Source: Idiomarina seosinensis (GTDB lineage: Bacteria > Pseudomonadota > Gammaproteobacteria > Enterobacterales > Alteromonadaceae). Taken from it: a stretch of DNA of 64,000 nt. The notes below the pieces were generated by a model, which saw only the letters and a list, made by a program, of their open reading frames with translations, did not search any database and was not told the DNA's origin. Made by a program: the position numbers and the translations under genes. The stretch spans positions 1,257,729-1,321,728 of the forward strand of contig NZ_PIQF01000001.1 in the NCBI RefSeq assembly GCF_003987275.1, written 5' to 3'. This document shows, in pieces, positions 19,601-27,903 of this stretch (positions are counted from its first letter, which is position 1; each line of letters begins with the position of its first letter).

Positions 19601-20212
19601 TTAGCGAGAGAATTGTTTACGACCACTGAATGCATGGCCAAGAGTTGTTTGATCAACGTAGCCCAGCTCACCACCGACTGGCACGCCATGTGCAATACGG
19701 GTGGTGTTGACTCCAAGCTGCTCGGCTATATCAGCAATAAAATGTGCCGTTGCATCACCTTCGACAGTGGGATTGGTCGCAAGAATAATCTCACTAATTG
19801 GACCCTGCTTTAACTGTTGCTCTAGCTCATCCAAACCAATATCGGCCGGGCCAATACCGTCTAACGGCGACAGGTGCCCCATCAATACAAAGTAGCGGCC
19901 TTTAAATTGCGATGTTTGTTCAATCGCCAATACATCTGCCGGCGTTTCCACCACACATAACACGCCGCTATCGCGACGTGTAGGGTTGATGCAAATGCGG
20001 CACAGTGCTTCTTCAGTTAACGTGCGGCATTGTTGACAATGGCCGACTTTGTCAACGGCGTGTTGCAACGCCTTAGCCAGTGCTGAGGCACCGTCGCGGT
20101 CACGTTCCAGCAAATGAAAAGCCATTCGCTGGGCCGTTTTTTGACCGACCCCGGGTAACCGCTTAAGATCGTCAACTAAAGCGTCAATTGCCGGGCTGAG
20201 ACCCTGTGCCAT
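19601..20212 (-). CDS. recR: Recombination mediator RecR
   Basis: A 203-residue protein with the RecR order of elements: a helix-hairpin-helix ([20 protein letters not shown]), a four-cysteine zinc finger ([16 protein letters not shown]), a TOPRIM domain ([16 protein letters not shown]) and a C-terminal Walker-B-like end. With RecF and RecO it loads RecA at SSB-coated gaps. It starts 14 bases after the ybaB stop, part of the dnaX-ybaB-recR group conserved with E. coli. Confidence 0.98.
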   Translation of the reverse strand: MAQGLSPAIDALVDDLKRLPGVGQKTAQRMAFHLLERDRDGASALAKALQHAVDKVGHCQQCRTLTEEALCRICINPTRRDSGVLCVVETPADVLAIEQTSQFKGRYFVLMGHLSPLDGIGPADIGLDELEQQLKQGPISEIILATNPTVEGDATAHFIADIAEQLGVNTTRIAHGVPVGGELGYVDQTTLGHAFSGRKQFSR

Positions 20213-20226
20213 AAATTACCTCAGCT

Positions 20227-20553
20227 TTAAAATGGCATTTTAAAGCCAGGCGGTAAGTCCATACCACCGGTAACTTCAGACATTTTTTCCTTGCTGGTTT
20301 CTTCAACACGACGCACCGCATCGTTGGTTGCCGCTGCAATCAGATCTTCCAGCATTTCCTGATCGTCTTCCATCAAACTCGGGTCGATATTGACTCTTTT
20401 TACGTTGTGGTTACCCAGCATCGTCACTTTAACCAAACCTGCACCCGCTTCGCCGGTTACTTCAAGGTTTGCAATTTCTTCCTGGGTCTGTTGCATGCGC
20501 TCTTGCATTTGTTGCGCCTGCTTCATCATGTTTCCCATACCACCTTTAAACAT
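20227..20553 (-). CDS. ybaB: YbaB/EbfC nucleoid-associated protein
   Basis: A 108-residue protein (E. coli YbaB 109). It opens with the Met/Gln-rich helix [21 protein letters not shown], followed by the conserved [21 protein letters not shown] core and ends with [11 protein letters not shown]. The family forms dimers that bind DNA without strong sequence specificity. It sits 15 bases after dnaX and 14 before recR, as in many bacteria. Confidence 0.96.
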   Translation of the reverse strand: MFKGGMGNMMKQAQQMQERMQQTQEEIANLEVTGEAGAGLVKVTMLGNHNVKRVNIDPSLMEDDQEMLEDLIAAATNDAVRRVEETSKEKMSEVTGGMDLPPGFKMPF

Positions 20554-20568
20554 TATCTTGTCCTCTTA

Positions 20569-22413
20569 TTAAACTGCTTTAATCGTTGACTCGTTAAGCT
20601 GCGCCGCAAAGCGTTGCTGCAACTCATTAGCACCCGGGTCTTGTTGCAACCATTCTACCGCAAGTTGATGGCGATACGAATTAATATGTTGCTGTATCAT
20701 TAATGGGGTCGGCTGTTGTGGTTCTTCAACCGTAAACTCAAATTTTCCTTGTTGACTTAAGGTCTGCCGAAGTGCTTCAGTAACCGCCTGCTCGGTCGCT
20801 TCACTTAATAAACTTTGCTGAGCCGGCGCGACACGCACCTGCCAATTCTGGTCCGCCACCTTGTGTAAGTTGGAATTTAACAGCAGTTGCCGGGCCAGCC
20901 CACTCACGTCCATCGCTGCAATCATTGCTGACCATTCGTCAACTTCCTCGGCTAACCGGATATTCGGATTTAGCTCGGGCAACTCTCCATCAAACGACTG
21001 TGGTATCGCTTCAGACTCGCTTTTAGGCGCTACTTCAGCGTTTTTTTTTTGATCCGCTACAGTGTTAGCAGTCGTTGGCTTGGCGTCCCCGGAAACCAAT
21101 TGCTCGCGCATTTTCAACAAATCACTAATGTCCGCTGAGGATGGTTCTGTTACGGATTCGGGGGCGGGCTCCGGTTCATCAGCTTGATGATAATCCGGCG
21201 GTTCAGCAAGCGGCGGCTCCTGCTCTAACGATTCAGCAACGACATCTGCAGCAACGTTATCAGATACCGGTTCATTTAATGCTGGGACGGGTTCTGAAGG
21301 CTGCTCGGTAACCTGCTCAGCGCTATTGTTCGAAATAGGCTCAAAAGCCAACAAACGCAATAAGGTCATCTCAACGCCGGCTCGCTCATCGACTGCATAG
21401 GGTTGCTCTTTGCGCCCCTCGATAACCAAACGATAATAAAGCTGAATGACCTCAGCCGGTAGCTTACGAAGTAACTGTTTAATATTGTCTTGCTGTTCTT
21501 CTGCAGTTGCCAATTCCGGCAACTGTTGGACTAGCGCTAAGCGGTGCAGTAAGGCTTGTAACTCAGTTAATACGGCTCCCATATCAGGCACAACCGCAGC
21601 CATTTGCTCTAACAATGTAAACACTTGGTTACTACTGCCGTCAGCCACAGCGTTAAGTAAGGCGGCGATATCCGCTTTCGGCACGTTGCCAAGCATCTGT
21701 TGCACACTTTCAAGATTTACCGCGCCATCCCCTTGAGCAATCGCCTGATCGGTCAAACTAAGGCCATCACGCATACTGCCTCTAGCGGCACGTGCAAGCA
21801 TGGTTAAAGCTTCCGAATTGGCAGTAACATGCTCTTCCTCGAGTACATGTTGTAACTGACCGGCAATTAAATCTGTAGTAAGTGCACGTAAATTAAATTG
21901 TAAACAGCGGGAGATGACTGTTACCGGCAGTTTCTGTGGGTCAGTTGTGGCCAACAGAAACTTGACATGTTCAGGGGGTTCTTCAAGGGTTTTCAGTAAG
22001 GCATTAAAACTATGCCTTGATAGCATATGCACTTCGTCGATCAAGTAGACCTTGTATCGCCCGTGAGTCGGCCGGTACTGGACATTGTCAAGTAATTCCC
22101 GTGTGTCTTCTACTTTGGTCCGGGACGCAGCGTCAATCTCGAGTAAATCGACAAATCGGCCTTGCTCAATTGCCTGGCAAGTATCACATTTTCCGCAAGG
22201 CGCCGAAGACACACCCTCGACGCAATTCAGTGCTTTAGCCAGTAGTCGCGCAATAGTCGTCTTACCGACACCACGGGTACCGGTAAATAAATACGCATGA
22301 TGTAGGCGATTACTGTCCAACGCATGCTGGAGTGGTTTTAGTACATGGGTTTGACCTACCACCTGAGAAAACTGGGATGGCCGCCACTTGCGTGCAAGCA
22401 CTTGATAGCTCAT
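20569..22413 (-). CDS. dnaX: DNA polymerase III subunits tau/gamma
   Basis: A 614-residue clamp-loader ATPase (E. coli tau 643). The AAA+ part has Walker A GTRGVGKTT near residue 45, zinc cysteines in CVEGVSSAPCGKCDTC, the Walker B box LIDEVHML and sensor 1 LATTDP. A Pro/Glu-rich linker around 365-480 leads to the tau-specific C-terminal domain that binds polymerase and DnaB. The linker contains an A10 run at codons 455-458, where slippage would yield a short gamma-like product of about 459 residues. It begins the dnaX-ybaB-recR group, 25 bases after apt. Confidence 0.97.
   Translation of the reverse strand: MSYQVLARKWRPSQFSQVVGQTHVLKPLQHALDSNRLHHAYLFTGTRGVGKTTIARLLAKALNCVEGVSSAPCGKCDTCQAIEQGRFVDLLEIDAASRTKVEDTRELLDNVQYRPTHGRYKVYLIDEVHMLSRHSFNALLKTLEEPPEHVKFLLATTDPQKLPVTVISRCLQFNLRALTTDLIAGQLQHVLEEEHVTANSEALTMLARAARGSMRDGLSLTDQAIAQGDGAVNLESVQQMLGNVPKADIAALLNAVADGSSNQVFTLLEQMAAVVPDMGAVLTELQALLHRLALVQQLPELATAEEQQDNIKQLLRKLPAEVIQLYYRLVIEGRKEQPYAVDERAGVEMTLLRLLAFEPISNNSAEQVTEQPSEPVPALNEPVSDNVAADVVAESLEQEPPLAEPPDYHQADEPEPAPESVTEPSSADISDLLKMREQLVSGDAKPTTANTVADQKKNAEVAPKSESEAIPQSFDGELPELNPNIRLAEEVDEWSAMIAAMDVSGLARQLLLNSNLHKVADQNWQVRVAPAQQSLLSEATEQAVTEALRQTLSQQGKFEFTVEEPQQPTPLMIQQHINSYRHQLAVEWLQQDPGANELQQRFAAQLNESTIKAV
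21035..21051 (-). promoter_or_regulatory. dnaX slippery A10 run, probable programmed frameshift site
   Basis: The minus-strand message reads C followed by ten A and then CGCTGA. In the dnaX frame the codons are CAA AAA AAA AAC (Gln455 to Asn458), so A AAA AAA is a correctly phased -1 heptamer. After a -1 shift the next codons are AAA, CGC and the stop TGA at 21037-21035. Loss of one A would give ACG CTG AAG TAG, also an early stop. E. coli and Thermus make gamma from dnaX at A-rich sites by ribosomal and transcriptional slippage respectively. No strong internal ribosome site or stable downstream hairpin is evident. Confidence 0.75.
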
Positions 22414-22437
22414 GGACTTTTGCTTATTCCTGAATCA

Positions 22438-22965
22438 TTAAAAACGACACAAGGTATAGCATGCAACACCCTGTTGCTGCAATTTTTGTTCGCCGGGTAA
22501 GTCATTTAAGCTAACTAGAAAGGCTGCCTCTACGATTACAGCTTTAGCTTTTTTAATCAGTATTGCTGCTGCTTCGGCTGTGCCGCCCGTTGCCAGCAAA
22601 TCATCTACTATCAAAACGTTATCATTAGAGTTCAATGAATCGGCCCGCATTTCTAAGCTATCTTCTCCGTATTCCAGCTGATAACTTTGCGAAACAGTTG
22701 CGCCTGGTAATTTTCCAGGTTTACGAAGCAAAGTGACACCACAACCAATTTGTTTTGCTAAAGCCGCGCCAAAGATAAAACCGCGTGCTTCTATCGCTGC
22801 AATCTGAGTAATTCCTGAGTCTCTGTAGCGTTCAGCAAATAAATCAATTGCAGCGGCAAAAGCCTCTCTATCCTGCAACAACGGCGTAATATCACGGAAG
22901 GTTATGCCAGGCTTTGGATAATCGGGAATGGCACCGATAGTCTTTTTTAACTGGTCTGGAGTCAT
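22438..22965 (-). CDS. apt: Adenine phosphoribosyltransferase
   Basis: A 175-residue type I phosphoribosyltransferase. The PRPP-binding signature VLIVDDLLATGGTAEA lies near residue 118, with the adenine-side segments PKPGITFRDITPLL and IEARGFIFGAALA before it, and LRKPGKLPG in the flexible loop. It salvages adenine with PRPP to AMP. It stands upstream of dnaX on the same strand, the E. coli order, with a short gap. Confidence 0.97.
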   Translation of the reverse strand: MTPDQLKKTIGAIPDYPKPGITFRDITPLLQDREAFAAAIDLFAERYRDSGITQIAAIEARGFIFGAALAKQIGCGVTLLRKPGKLPGATVSQSYQLEYGEDSLEMRADSLNSNDNVLIVDDLLATGGTAEAAAILIKKAKAVIVEAAFLVSLNDLPGEQKLQQQGVACYTLCRF

Positions 22966-22994
22966 CTTTTGAGCCTTTAAATTAGGGCCAATTT

Positions 22995-23378
22995 TTATGC
23001 AACCGAACGAGCCATATACGAACGTAATGTCTCTACCACGTTTGCATTCAAGGGCTTACTAAAACACGCAGTAGCACCCGCCTTCAGCGCTCTCGGTTCT
23101 ATTTCCGTAAGCTCTTGAGTCGTCATAAAGAATATAGGTTGCTCTTGATAGTCAACAAGATCTCTTAGGCTTTTTATCAAACTAATGCCATCCATAACCG
23201 GCATTTTATGATCGACTAAAACCATGTCGAAAAAACTATCTTTAGCTTTACTCAATCCATCTAAGCCGTCTGTGGCTGTGGTTACTTTAAATTGTAACGG
23301 CTCCAGTAAGTTAAGTACTTGCTGTAAGGTTTTGTCTTTATCCTCGACAACGAGCAACGAGACTGACATACCTGTCAT
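22995..23378 (-). CDS. Single-domain response regulator (CheY-like)
   Basis: A 127-residue receiver domain with no output domain. The acidic pocket is in VVEDKDK near residue 11, the likely phosphorylated Asp is in MVLVDHKMPVMDG at about 57, the switch Thr is in FMTTQE, and the conserved Lys is in CFSKPLNANV. Such stand-alone receivers act in chemotaxis or phosphorelays; no histidine kinase or chemotaxis gene is nearby, so the partner is unknown. It is upstream of apt by about 30 bases and may be cotranscribed. Confidence 0.9.
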   Translation of the reverse strand: MTGMSVSLLVVEDKDKTLQQVLNLLEPLQFKVTTATDGLDGLSKAKDSFFDMVLVDHKMPVMDGISLIKSLRDLVDYQEQPIFFMTTQELTEIEPRALKAGATACFSKPLNANVVETLRSYMARSVA

Positions 23379-23412
23379 TCACCCTAAATTTAAGTGGGAA
23401 ATACTTGGGACT

Positions 23413-23535
23413 TCAGGCAGTAAATAACTGCACGAAACGCAGCACCAGCGGTAAACAACTAATTGCTATGAACAGCACTAGGCCAACTAATAGAAAAGGA
23501 AAACCTGAAGGATCTTTTTGGTTCTCTACTGCCAT
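23413..23535 (-). CDS. Predicted 40-residue single-span membrane protein
   Basis: A short frame beginning with ATG, preceded by GAGGAG at ideal spacing, encodes a 40-residue peptide: a polar start (MAVENQKDPSG), one hydrophobic span of about 24 residues (FPFLLVGLVLFIAISCLPLV) and a short basic-aromatic tail (LRFVQLFTA). The strong ribosome site and transmembrane shape argue that it is expressed. It lies between the CheY-like gene and the terminator of the TonB2 operon, on the same strand. No family is recognised; the function is unknown. Confidence 0.65.
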   Translation of the reverse strand: MAVENQKDPSGFPFLLVGLVLFIAISCLPLVLRFVQLFTA

Positions 23536-23604
23536 GATTAACTCCTCGTAAAAATCACGGCGCTGATCATACTCGATAAAAAACTAATTAACAAATCCCA
23601 TGAA

Positions 23605-23645
23605 AATAAAAAAAGACCCTGCCAGCAAGCTGGTAGAGTCTTTTT
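23605..23645 (-). terminator. Intrinsic terminator of the TonB2 operon
   Basis: A 15-position stem with one mismatch (23611-23625 with 23630-23644) and a CAAG loop, followed on the minus strand by a T-rich tail. It lies about 25 bases beyond the TPR gene stop. A T5 run on the other side could allow some bidirectional function. Confidence 0.85.
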
Positions 23646-23671
23646 AAACAGGTTAGCTTTACTCTATTAGC

Positions 23672-24967
23672 TTAGAGATCCACACCTTTGCGTTTCGCCG
23701 TTGACTGGATATAACCTCTCCAGCTACGTGCACTGCGTCGTTGGCCGTCAAATTCTGCTGCACGGTTAACGTAACGCATAGCTTCACGATATTCTCCACC
23801 GTAGAAGTAAGCTTCTGCCAGCGACATGTAAACACGTCCCTGATCGTTACCTTCCAGGTAGTCGAGCGCTTCTCGCAACGGTGTTGCAGCCGCAATGTAC
23901 TGTTCATTCTGCAACAATAAACTACCCTGTTTACGCAGGTACTCACCTTTGTCTTCAGCGTCGTCAGTTGCTGCAGCGGCTCGCTCATACCAGTTTACCG
24001 CTTCTGCGAATTCTTTCGCACGGTGAAAGCTGTTAGCCGCGGTCGCCATATTTTTAGCGGTAGCTTCAATATCACCGCTATCAATATGCTTGGCCATAGT
24101 TACTGCTGCTTTGTAGGGAATACCTTCATTATCATAAAGCTGGACCAACATTTTGAACTGGTCTTCTTTATCAAGGTAATCCGCCAAATAGGCAATCTCT
24201 ATCGTCGCAAGCGCTTTCTCAAGGTTTTCCTCAATCATGTAAAACTGAGCTAACTGAGTCCACCATTGAGAGACTTCTGGCAACCTATTCAAACCTTCTT
24301 CAAGAATCTCTATCGCTTGTGAATACATCTTGCGCTCATAGTAAGAGGCCATTAACAAGGTATAGACGTTCTTATTTGGTTCATCTGCATTATTTAATGC
24401 TGCGCGTGCAAACGGAACGATTTTTTCAAACTCTTTCTGCTGATAATACGCGTTAGCAATAAACATGAAGATCTGCGGATCTTTTTCACCAGTGAACTTG
24501 ATCCAACGCACAAGATAATCGATTGAGTTCTCATACTGCTCATCTTGCAACGCCAGTTGACCGGCTAATTTAAGCGATGCAGCTTGGTCATTCCAACCAA
24601 GCACGTCAGCATCTGCCGCGGCTTTTAATATCGGAAGTGCGCGGTCAAGCTGCTCATCCTGAGCATAAAGAGTACCTAAAAACCGACCCATGTAGGCTTT
24701 GTCGTAGCCACCATCGACTTCCGGGTACTCTTCTTCTAATACCGCGATCGCTTCTTTTAATTGCTCTTGCTCGTACAGCTCAAAGGCATCCATAATCGCC
24801 CGACCCACACCTTGACTGGCGGCCTGGTTATCACGATTTTCCTTCTGTGCTTTTACGGTTTCTTTGCTTGGGATCTCGAAACCGAGATCCTGTGCGGTAG
24901 CTGGAACAGCTACCAACACAGAGGCAAAGGCAAGGGCACTAACAAATGTCTTCATTGCTGCTTTCAT
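23672..24967 (-). CDS. TPR-repeat periplasmic protein of the TonB2 operon
   Basis: A 431-residue protein with a Sec signal peptide ending near ATAQD, then about eight to ten tetratricopeptide-like helical repeats (for example FIANAYYQQKEFEKIVPFAR and YERKMYSQAIEILEEGLNRL). TPR proteins scaffold protein-protein contacts, here presumably in the periplasm. In Vibrio and Alteromonas-type TonB2 clusters the last gene is such a TPR protein. It follows tonB by three bases and is the operon's final gene, before an intrinsic terminator. The precise role is unknown. Confidence 0.85.
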   Translation of the reverse strand: MKAAMKTFVSALAFASVLVAVPATAQDLGFEIPSKETVKAQKENRDNQAASQGVGRAIMDAFELYEQEQLKEAIAVLEEEYPEVDGGYDKAYMGRFLGTLYAQDEQLDRALPILKAAADADVLGWNDQAASLKLAGQLALQDEQYENSIDYLVRWIKFTGEKDPQIFMFIANAYYQQKEFEKIVPFARAALNNADEPNKNVYTLLMASYYERKMYSQAIEILEEGLNRLPEVSQWWTQLAQFYMIEENLEKALATIEIAYLADYLDKEDQFKMLVQLYDNEGIPYKAAVTMAKHIDSGDIEATAKNMATAANSFHRAKEFAEAVNWYERAAAATDDAEDKGEYLRKQGSLLLQNEQYIAAATPLREALDYLEGNDQGRVYMSLAEAYFYGGEYREAMRYVNRAAEFDGQRRSARSWRGYIQSTAKRKGVDL

Positions 24968-24970
24968 TTC

Positions 24971-25585
24971 TTATTGCCCATCCATATTAAAGTCGAGCTG
25001 AACGGTCATACCTTCCTGACGGATAGGCTTACCATCGACGATCTTAGGCTTGTACTTCCACCGCATCAACGCACGGCGGGCCTCACGATCAAATACTCGA
25101 CGAGGTTCAGAGTCAATTACTTCGATGTCAGTTACGCCACCTTGCTTATCGATCGTAAACCTTAATTGCACCCAACCTTCAGTGCCGTTACGGGCAGCTG
25201 CTGGTGGATAACGAGGTTCAATTCGAACAATAGGCGTAGCCTCGCCATCTTGGTTCATCATGTTGCCAGGACCGGATAATCCCGTATCCGCTCCACCAAC
25301 ATCAACATCAAAACCCATGTTCATGTTCATACCACCTGAGTCATTTGTATCCGGCTCAGACTGTGGCGTCTCAGGCGGCTGCTCGGGCGGCGGTGGTGGT
25401 GGCGGCGGCGTTCTCTGCCGTTCCTGAACATCTGCGTCAGGCGGCGACGTTACGATGTCAATGACCGGCGTTGGAGGCGGAGCTTCGTTACTCTTCGCCC
25501 CCCCGCCGATTAAGTAAGCCATAAAAGCAAACAGAGCAAACGTAACGGCCGCACCTAGTAGTAAAGATACTAAAAAGCGCACCAT
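24971..25585 (-). CDS. tonB: TonB2-type energy transducer
   Basis: A 204-residue protein: an N-terminal membrane anchor (about residues 4-27), a proline-rich periplasmic stretch (eight consecutive prolines near 62, then PEQPPETPQ), and a C-terminal TonB domain starting RIEPRYPPAAARNGTEGWV and ending LDFNMDGQ. TonB carries the energy of the proton gradient to outer membrane receptors for iron complexes, cobalamin and other substrates. Its compact size and operon with exbB, exbD and ttpC mark it as TonB2-like. No receptor gene lies beside it. It starts one base after exbD ends. Confidence 0.95.
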   Translation of the reverse strand: MVRFLVSLLLGAAVTFALFAFMAYLIGGGAKSNEAPPPTPVIDIVTSPPDADVQERQRTPPPPPPPPEQPPETPQSEPDTNDSGGMNMNMGFDVDVGGADTGLSGPGNMMNQDGEATPIVRIEPRYPPAAARNGTEGWVQLRFTIDKQGGVTDIEVIDSEPRRVFDREARRALMRWKYKPKIVDGKPIRQEGMTVQLDFNMDGQ

Positions 25586-25586
25586 A

Positions 25587-25988
25587 TTAGTTATTCTCCG
25601 CTGCTATGGATATCTTATCGATACCCGCTTCCTTAATCTGGTCCATAACTTCGACAACGCGACCATGCTCAGCTTCTTTATCTGCCTGAATAACCACCAA
25701 ATCAGTTGGCTGCTCGGCCAGCATCCGTTCAAGGTTTGCTGCCACGCGCTTAACGTCAACTTGGCGTTTATCCATCCAGACTTCACCGGTATCGCGAATA
25801 GCGATAAAGATGTTAGCTGAAGGCTCCTTGTTAGCTTGGTTAGCTTCAGGTTTATTCACCTGAATACCAGCTTCTTTAACAAAAGAGGTTGTCACGATAA
25901 AGAAGATCAACATTATGAAGACGATGTCTAGCATCGGCGTCATGTCAATCGCCGCATCTTCCTCTTCACGATTACGATTACGTGCCAT
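25587..25988 (-). CDS. exbD: ExbD/TolR-family proton channel protein
   Basis: A 133-residue protein with a charged cytoplasmic start, a single membrane span containing the essential proton-carrying Asp21 (IDMTPMLDIVFIMLIFFIV), and a periplasmic domain of about 90 residues. ExbD dimers sit inside the ExbB pentamer and convert proton flow into TonB motion. It starts 12 bases after exbB, with tonB next. Confidence 0.96.
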   Translation of the reverse strand: MARNRNREEEDAAIDMTPMLDIVFIMLIFFIVTTSFVKEAGIQVNKPEANQANKEPSANIFIAIRDTGEVWMDKRQVDVKRVAANLERMLAEQPTDLVVIQADKEAEHGRVVEVMDQIKEAGIDKISIAAENN

Positions 25989-26000
25989 AATTTTACTCTC

Positions 26001-26525
26001 TTAGTGATGTGGCAGACTGTCGACCAGGCTTTGTTTCGCGCGACGAACCTTGCTTTCAAGGCGAGTTGCGAAAAACATTCCCGATAATGCTGCAACCATT
26101 CCCGCCATTGTCGGGATAGTCGCCATCGAGATACCGGACGCCATCAAACGGGGGTTACCCGTACCCTGCACTGCCATGATTTCAAATACCGTAATCATAC
26201 CGGTCACAGTACCTAACAACCCAACAAGTGGGCATAAAGCAACACAGGTTTTAATCAACAGAATACGTGCATTCAGTTTATCGTTAGCTTCGGAAATCCA
26301 TGCTTCACGGATTCTATGTGCGTACCATGAGGTGGTATCTTTCCGCGCATCCCAATTCGTAATAATTTTACTACGAATTTTAGGGAATACGCCTGAGAGG
26401 AACCAATAACGCTCAATCATCAGTACCCACATGAGAAAGAGTACCGCCATGACGATGTATAAAACATCGCCACCGGTCGCAATAAAATCCCTGACAGATT
26501 CCCAAAGTTCCATCAGGTAAAGCAT
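26001..26525 (-). CDS. exbB: ExbB/TolQ/MotA-family proton channel protein
   Basis: A 174-residue inner membrane protein, shorter than E. coli ExbB (244), as usual for ExbB2. It has a first span near residues 20-40 and two later spans enclosing the conserved core CPLVGLLGTVTGMITVFE and MATIPTMAGMVAALSGMFF. With ExbD it forms the proton channel energising TonB. The start has AAGGAG upstream and follows ttpC by four bases. Confidence 0.95.
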   Translation of the reverse strand: MLYLMELWESVRDFIATGGDVLYIVMAVLFLMWVLMIERYWFLSGVFPKIRSKIITNWDARKDTTSWYAHRIREAWISEANDKLNARILLIKTCVALCPLVGLLGTVTGMITVFEIMAVQGTGNPRLMASGISMATIPTMAGMVAALSGMFFATRLESKVRRAKQSLVDSLPHH

Positions 26526-26529
26526 GGGA

Positions 26530-27903
26530 TTACTCCTTCTCCGAGTGAGCAGCTACGATACCAGCAGCCTGTTCATCCAGTAGGTGAACGATAGACTTGC
26601 TGCGACCTGCCACAATACTGTGAGCCAAAATCAATGGAATAGCTGCAATTAGACCCATAGCCGTTGTTACCAACGCCATTGAGATATCGCCTGCCATGAT
26701 CTTCGGATCACCGGTACCGAACAAGGTAATTGACTGGAAGGTACCAATCATACCAACAACCGTACCCAATAGACCCAATAGCGGCGCGATGGCTGCAAAG
26801 ATTTTCACAACGTTAATGCCACTTTCGATCTTAGGCGTTTCTTTCAGAATTGCTTCATCCAGTTTCAGCTCAAGGTTTTCAGCATCGCTGTTCTTGTTCT
26901 CTTGGTAAACTTTCAGTACACGACCCAGTGGGTTTTTGTCTGAAGGATTATCAATGTTCTTAAGCTGTGAACGCATCTTGCCGCCAACGGCAGTAAGAGT
27001 AACCAGCTTATAAACTGCGATAATCAAACCAATAATTAATACAACAGTAATTACATAACCAACTGTGCCACCTTGGTGATAACGCTCTTCAAGCGTTGCT
27101 TTCTGAGTTAACAGACCCAAGATTTGGCCACGCGACGGATCAAGGTAAACACCTTCGTAGCCGCTTTCAGTTTCGGTAAAGGTTTCAGTTTGGCTAGTGA
27201 TAAAGCCTTCTGGCTGACGGCCAAGCGGCTGGATTTGCTCACTACTATCGTTGTAGATCAAGTAGTTACCACCCGACATTAGGTTAAAGACACCCACTCG
27301 AGTTACTTGCTTGTTCTCAACGCCGCCATCTAACTGATAGACATCTGCGTCAAACTGAACAACTTTGCCTTGTTGAACCATTTCGGTCAGCAATGCCATC
27401 CAAAGCTCTTCTAGTTCGGCCAATGTTGGTAGTTCCTTAGCCTCTGCTAAGCTTTCCAGAACATCTTCACGACCTGGATACTGTGAGCTGATGATCGACG
27501 TGCCGATACGGCCGATAGTCTCTGATGCAGCACCACGAACAACACCGAACATTTCACCCAGCGTACCTTTCGCGTTTTCAAGCTCTTGCTCTTTATTCGC
27601 TAAGGTAATTTCGTTCTCAGAAAACTGGTTCTGTAAACGCTTACCACGTGCTTTCTCATCGCTAAGCTGTTGCTTAGCTTGATTCAGCAGTGCTTGTTTA
27701 TCAGCACGAGCTTCGGTAAATTCACGCTCTCGTTCAGCGCTCAGCTGACGAGACGAGATACGATTACGTTCTACCAACTGCAGCAGCTCTTCCAAGCTTT
27801 TTGCTTCGGTATCATTTGCGCTTTGCGCATTGGCAGCGAGAGTCGTACCTGCAGAAAGGCTGACTGCTGCTGCAATCATTAACGATTTAACTAAATTTTT
27901 CAT
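26530..27903 (-). CDS. TtpC-like MotA/TolQ/ExbB domain protein
   Basis: A 457-residue protein with a signal peptide (cleavage near NAQSA), a long periplasmic coiled coil at about 35-115, a membrane span near 275-300 (VGYVITVVLIIGLIIAVYKL) and a C-terminal MotA/TolQ/ExbB domain with APLLGLLGTVVGMIGTFQS. In Vibrio, TtpC is an additional essential component of TonB2 systems and has this extended ExbB design; assignment here is by architecture and operon. Its start overlaps the upstream DUF3450 stop (ATGA). Confidence 0.9.
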   Translation of the reverse strand: MKNLVKSLMIAAAVSLSAGTTLAANAQSANDTEAKSLEELLQLVERNRISSRQLSAEREREFTEARADKQALLNQAKQQLSDEKARGKRLQNQFSENEITLANKEQELENAKGTLGEMFGVVRGAASETIGRIGTSIISSQYPGREDVLESLAEAKELPTLAELEELWMALLTEMVQQGKVVQFDADVYQLDGGVENKQVTRVGVFNLMSGGNYLIYNDSSEQIQPLGRQPEGFITSQTETFTETESGYEGVYLDPSRGQILGLLTQKATLEERYHQGGTVGYVITVVLIIGLIIAVYKLVTLTAVGGKMRSQLKNIDNPSDKNPLGRVLKVYQENKNSDAENLELKLDEAILKETPKIESGINVVKIFAAIAPLLGLLGTVVGMIGTFQSITLFGTGDPKIMAGDISMALVTTAMGLIAAIPLILAHSIVAGRSKSIVHLLDEQAAGIVAAHSEKE

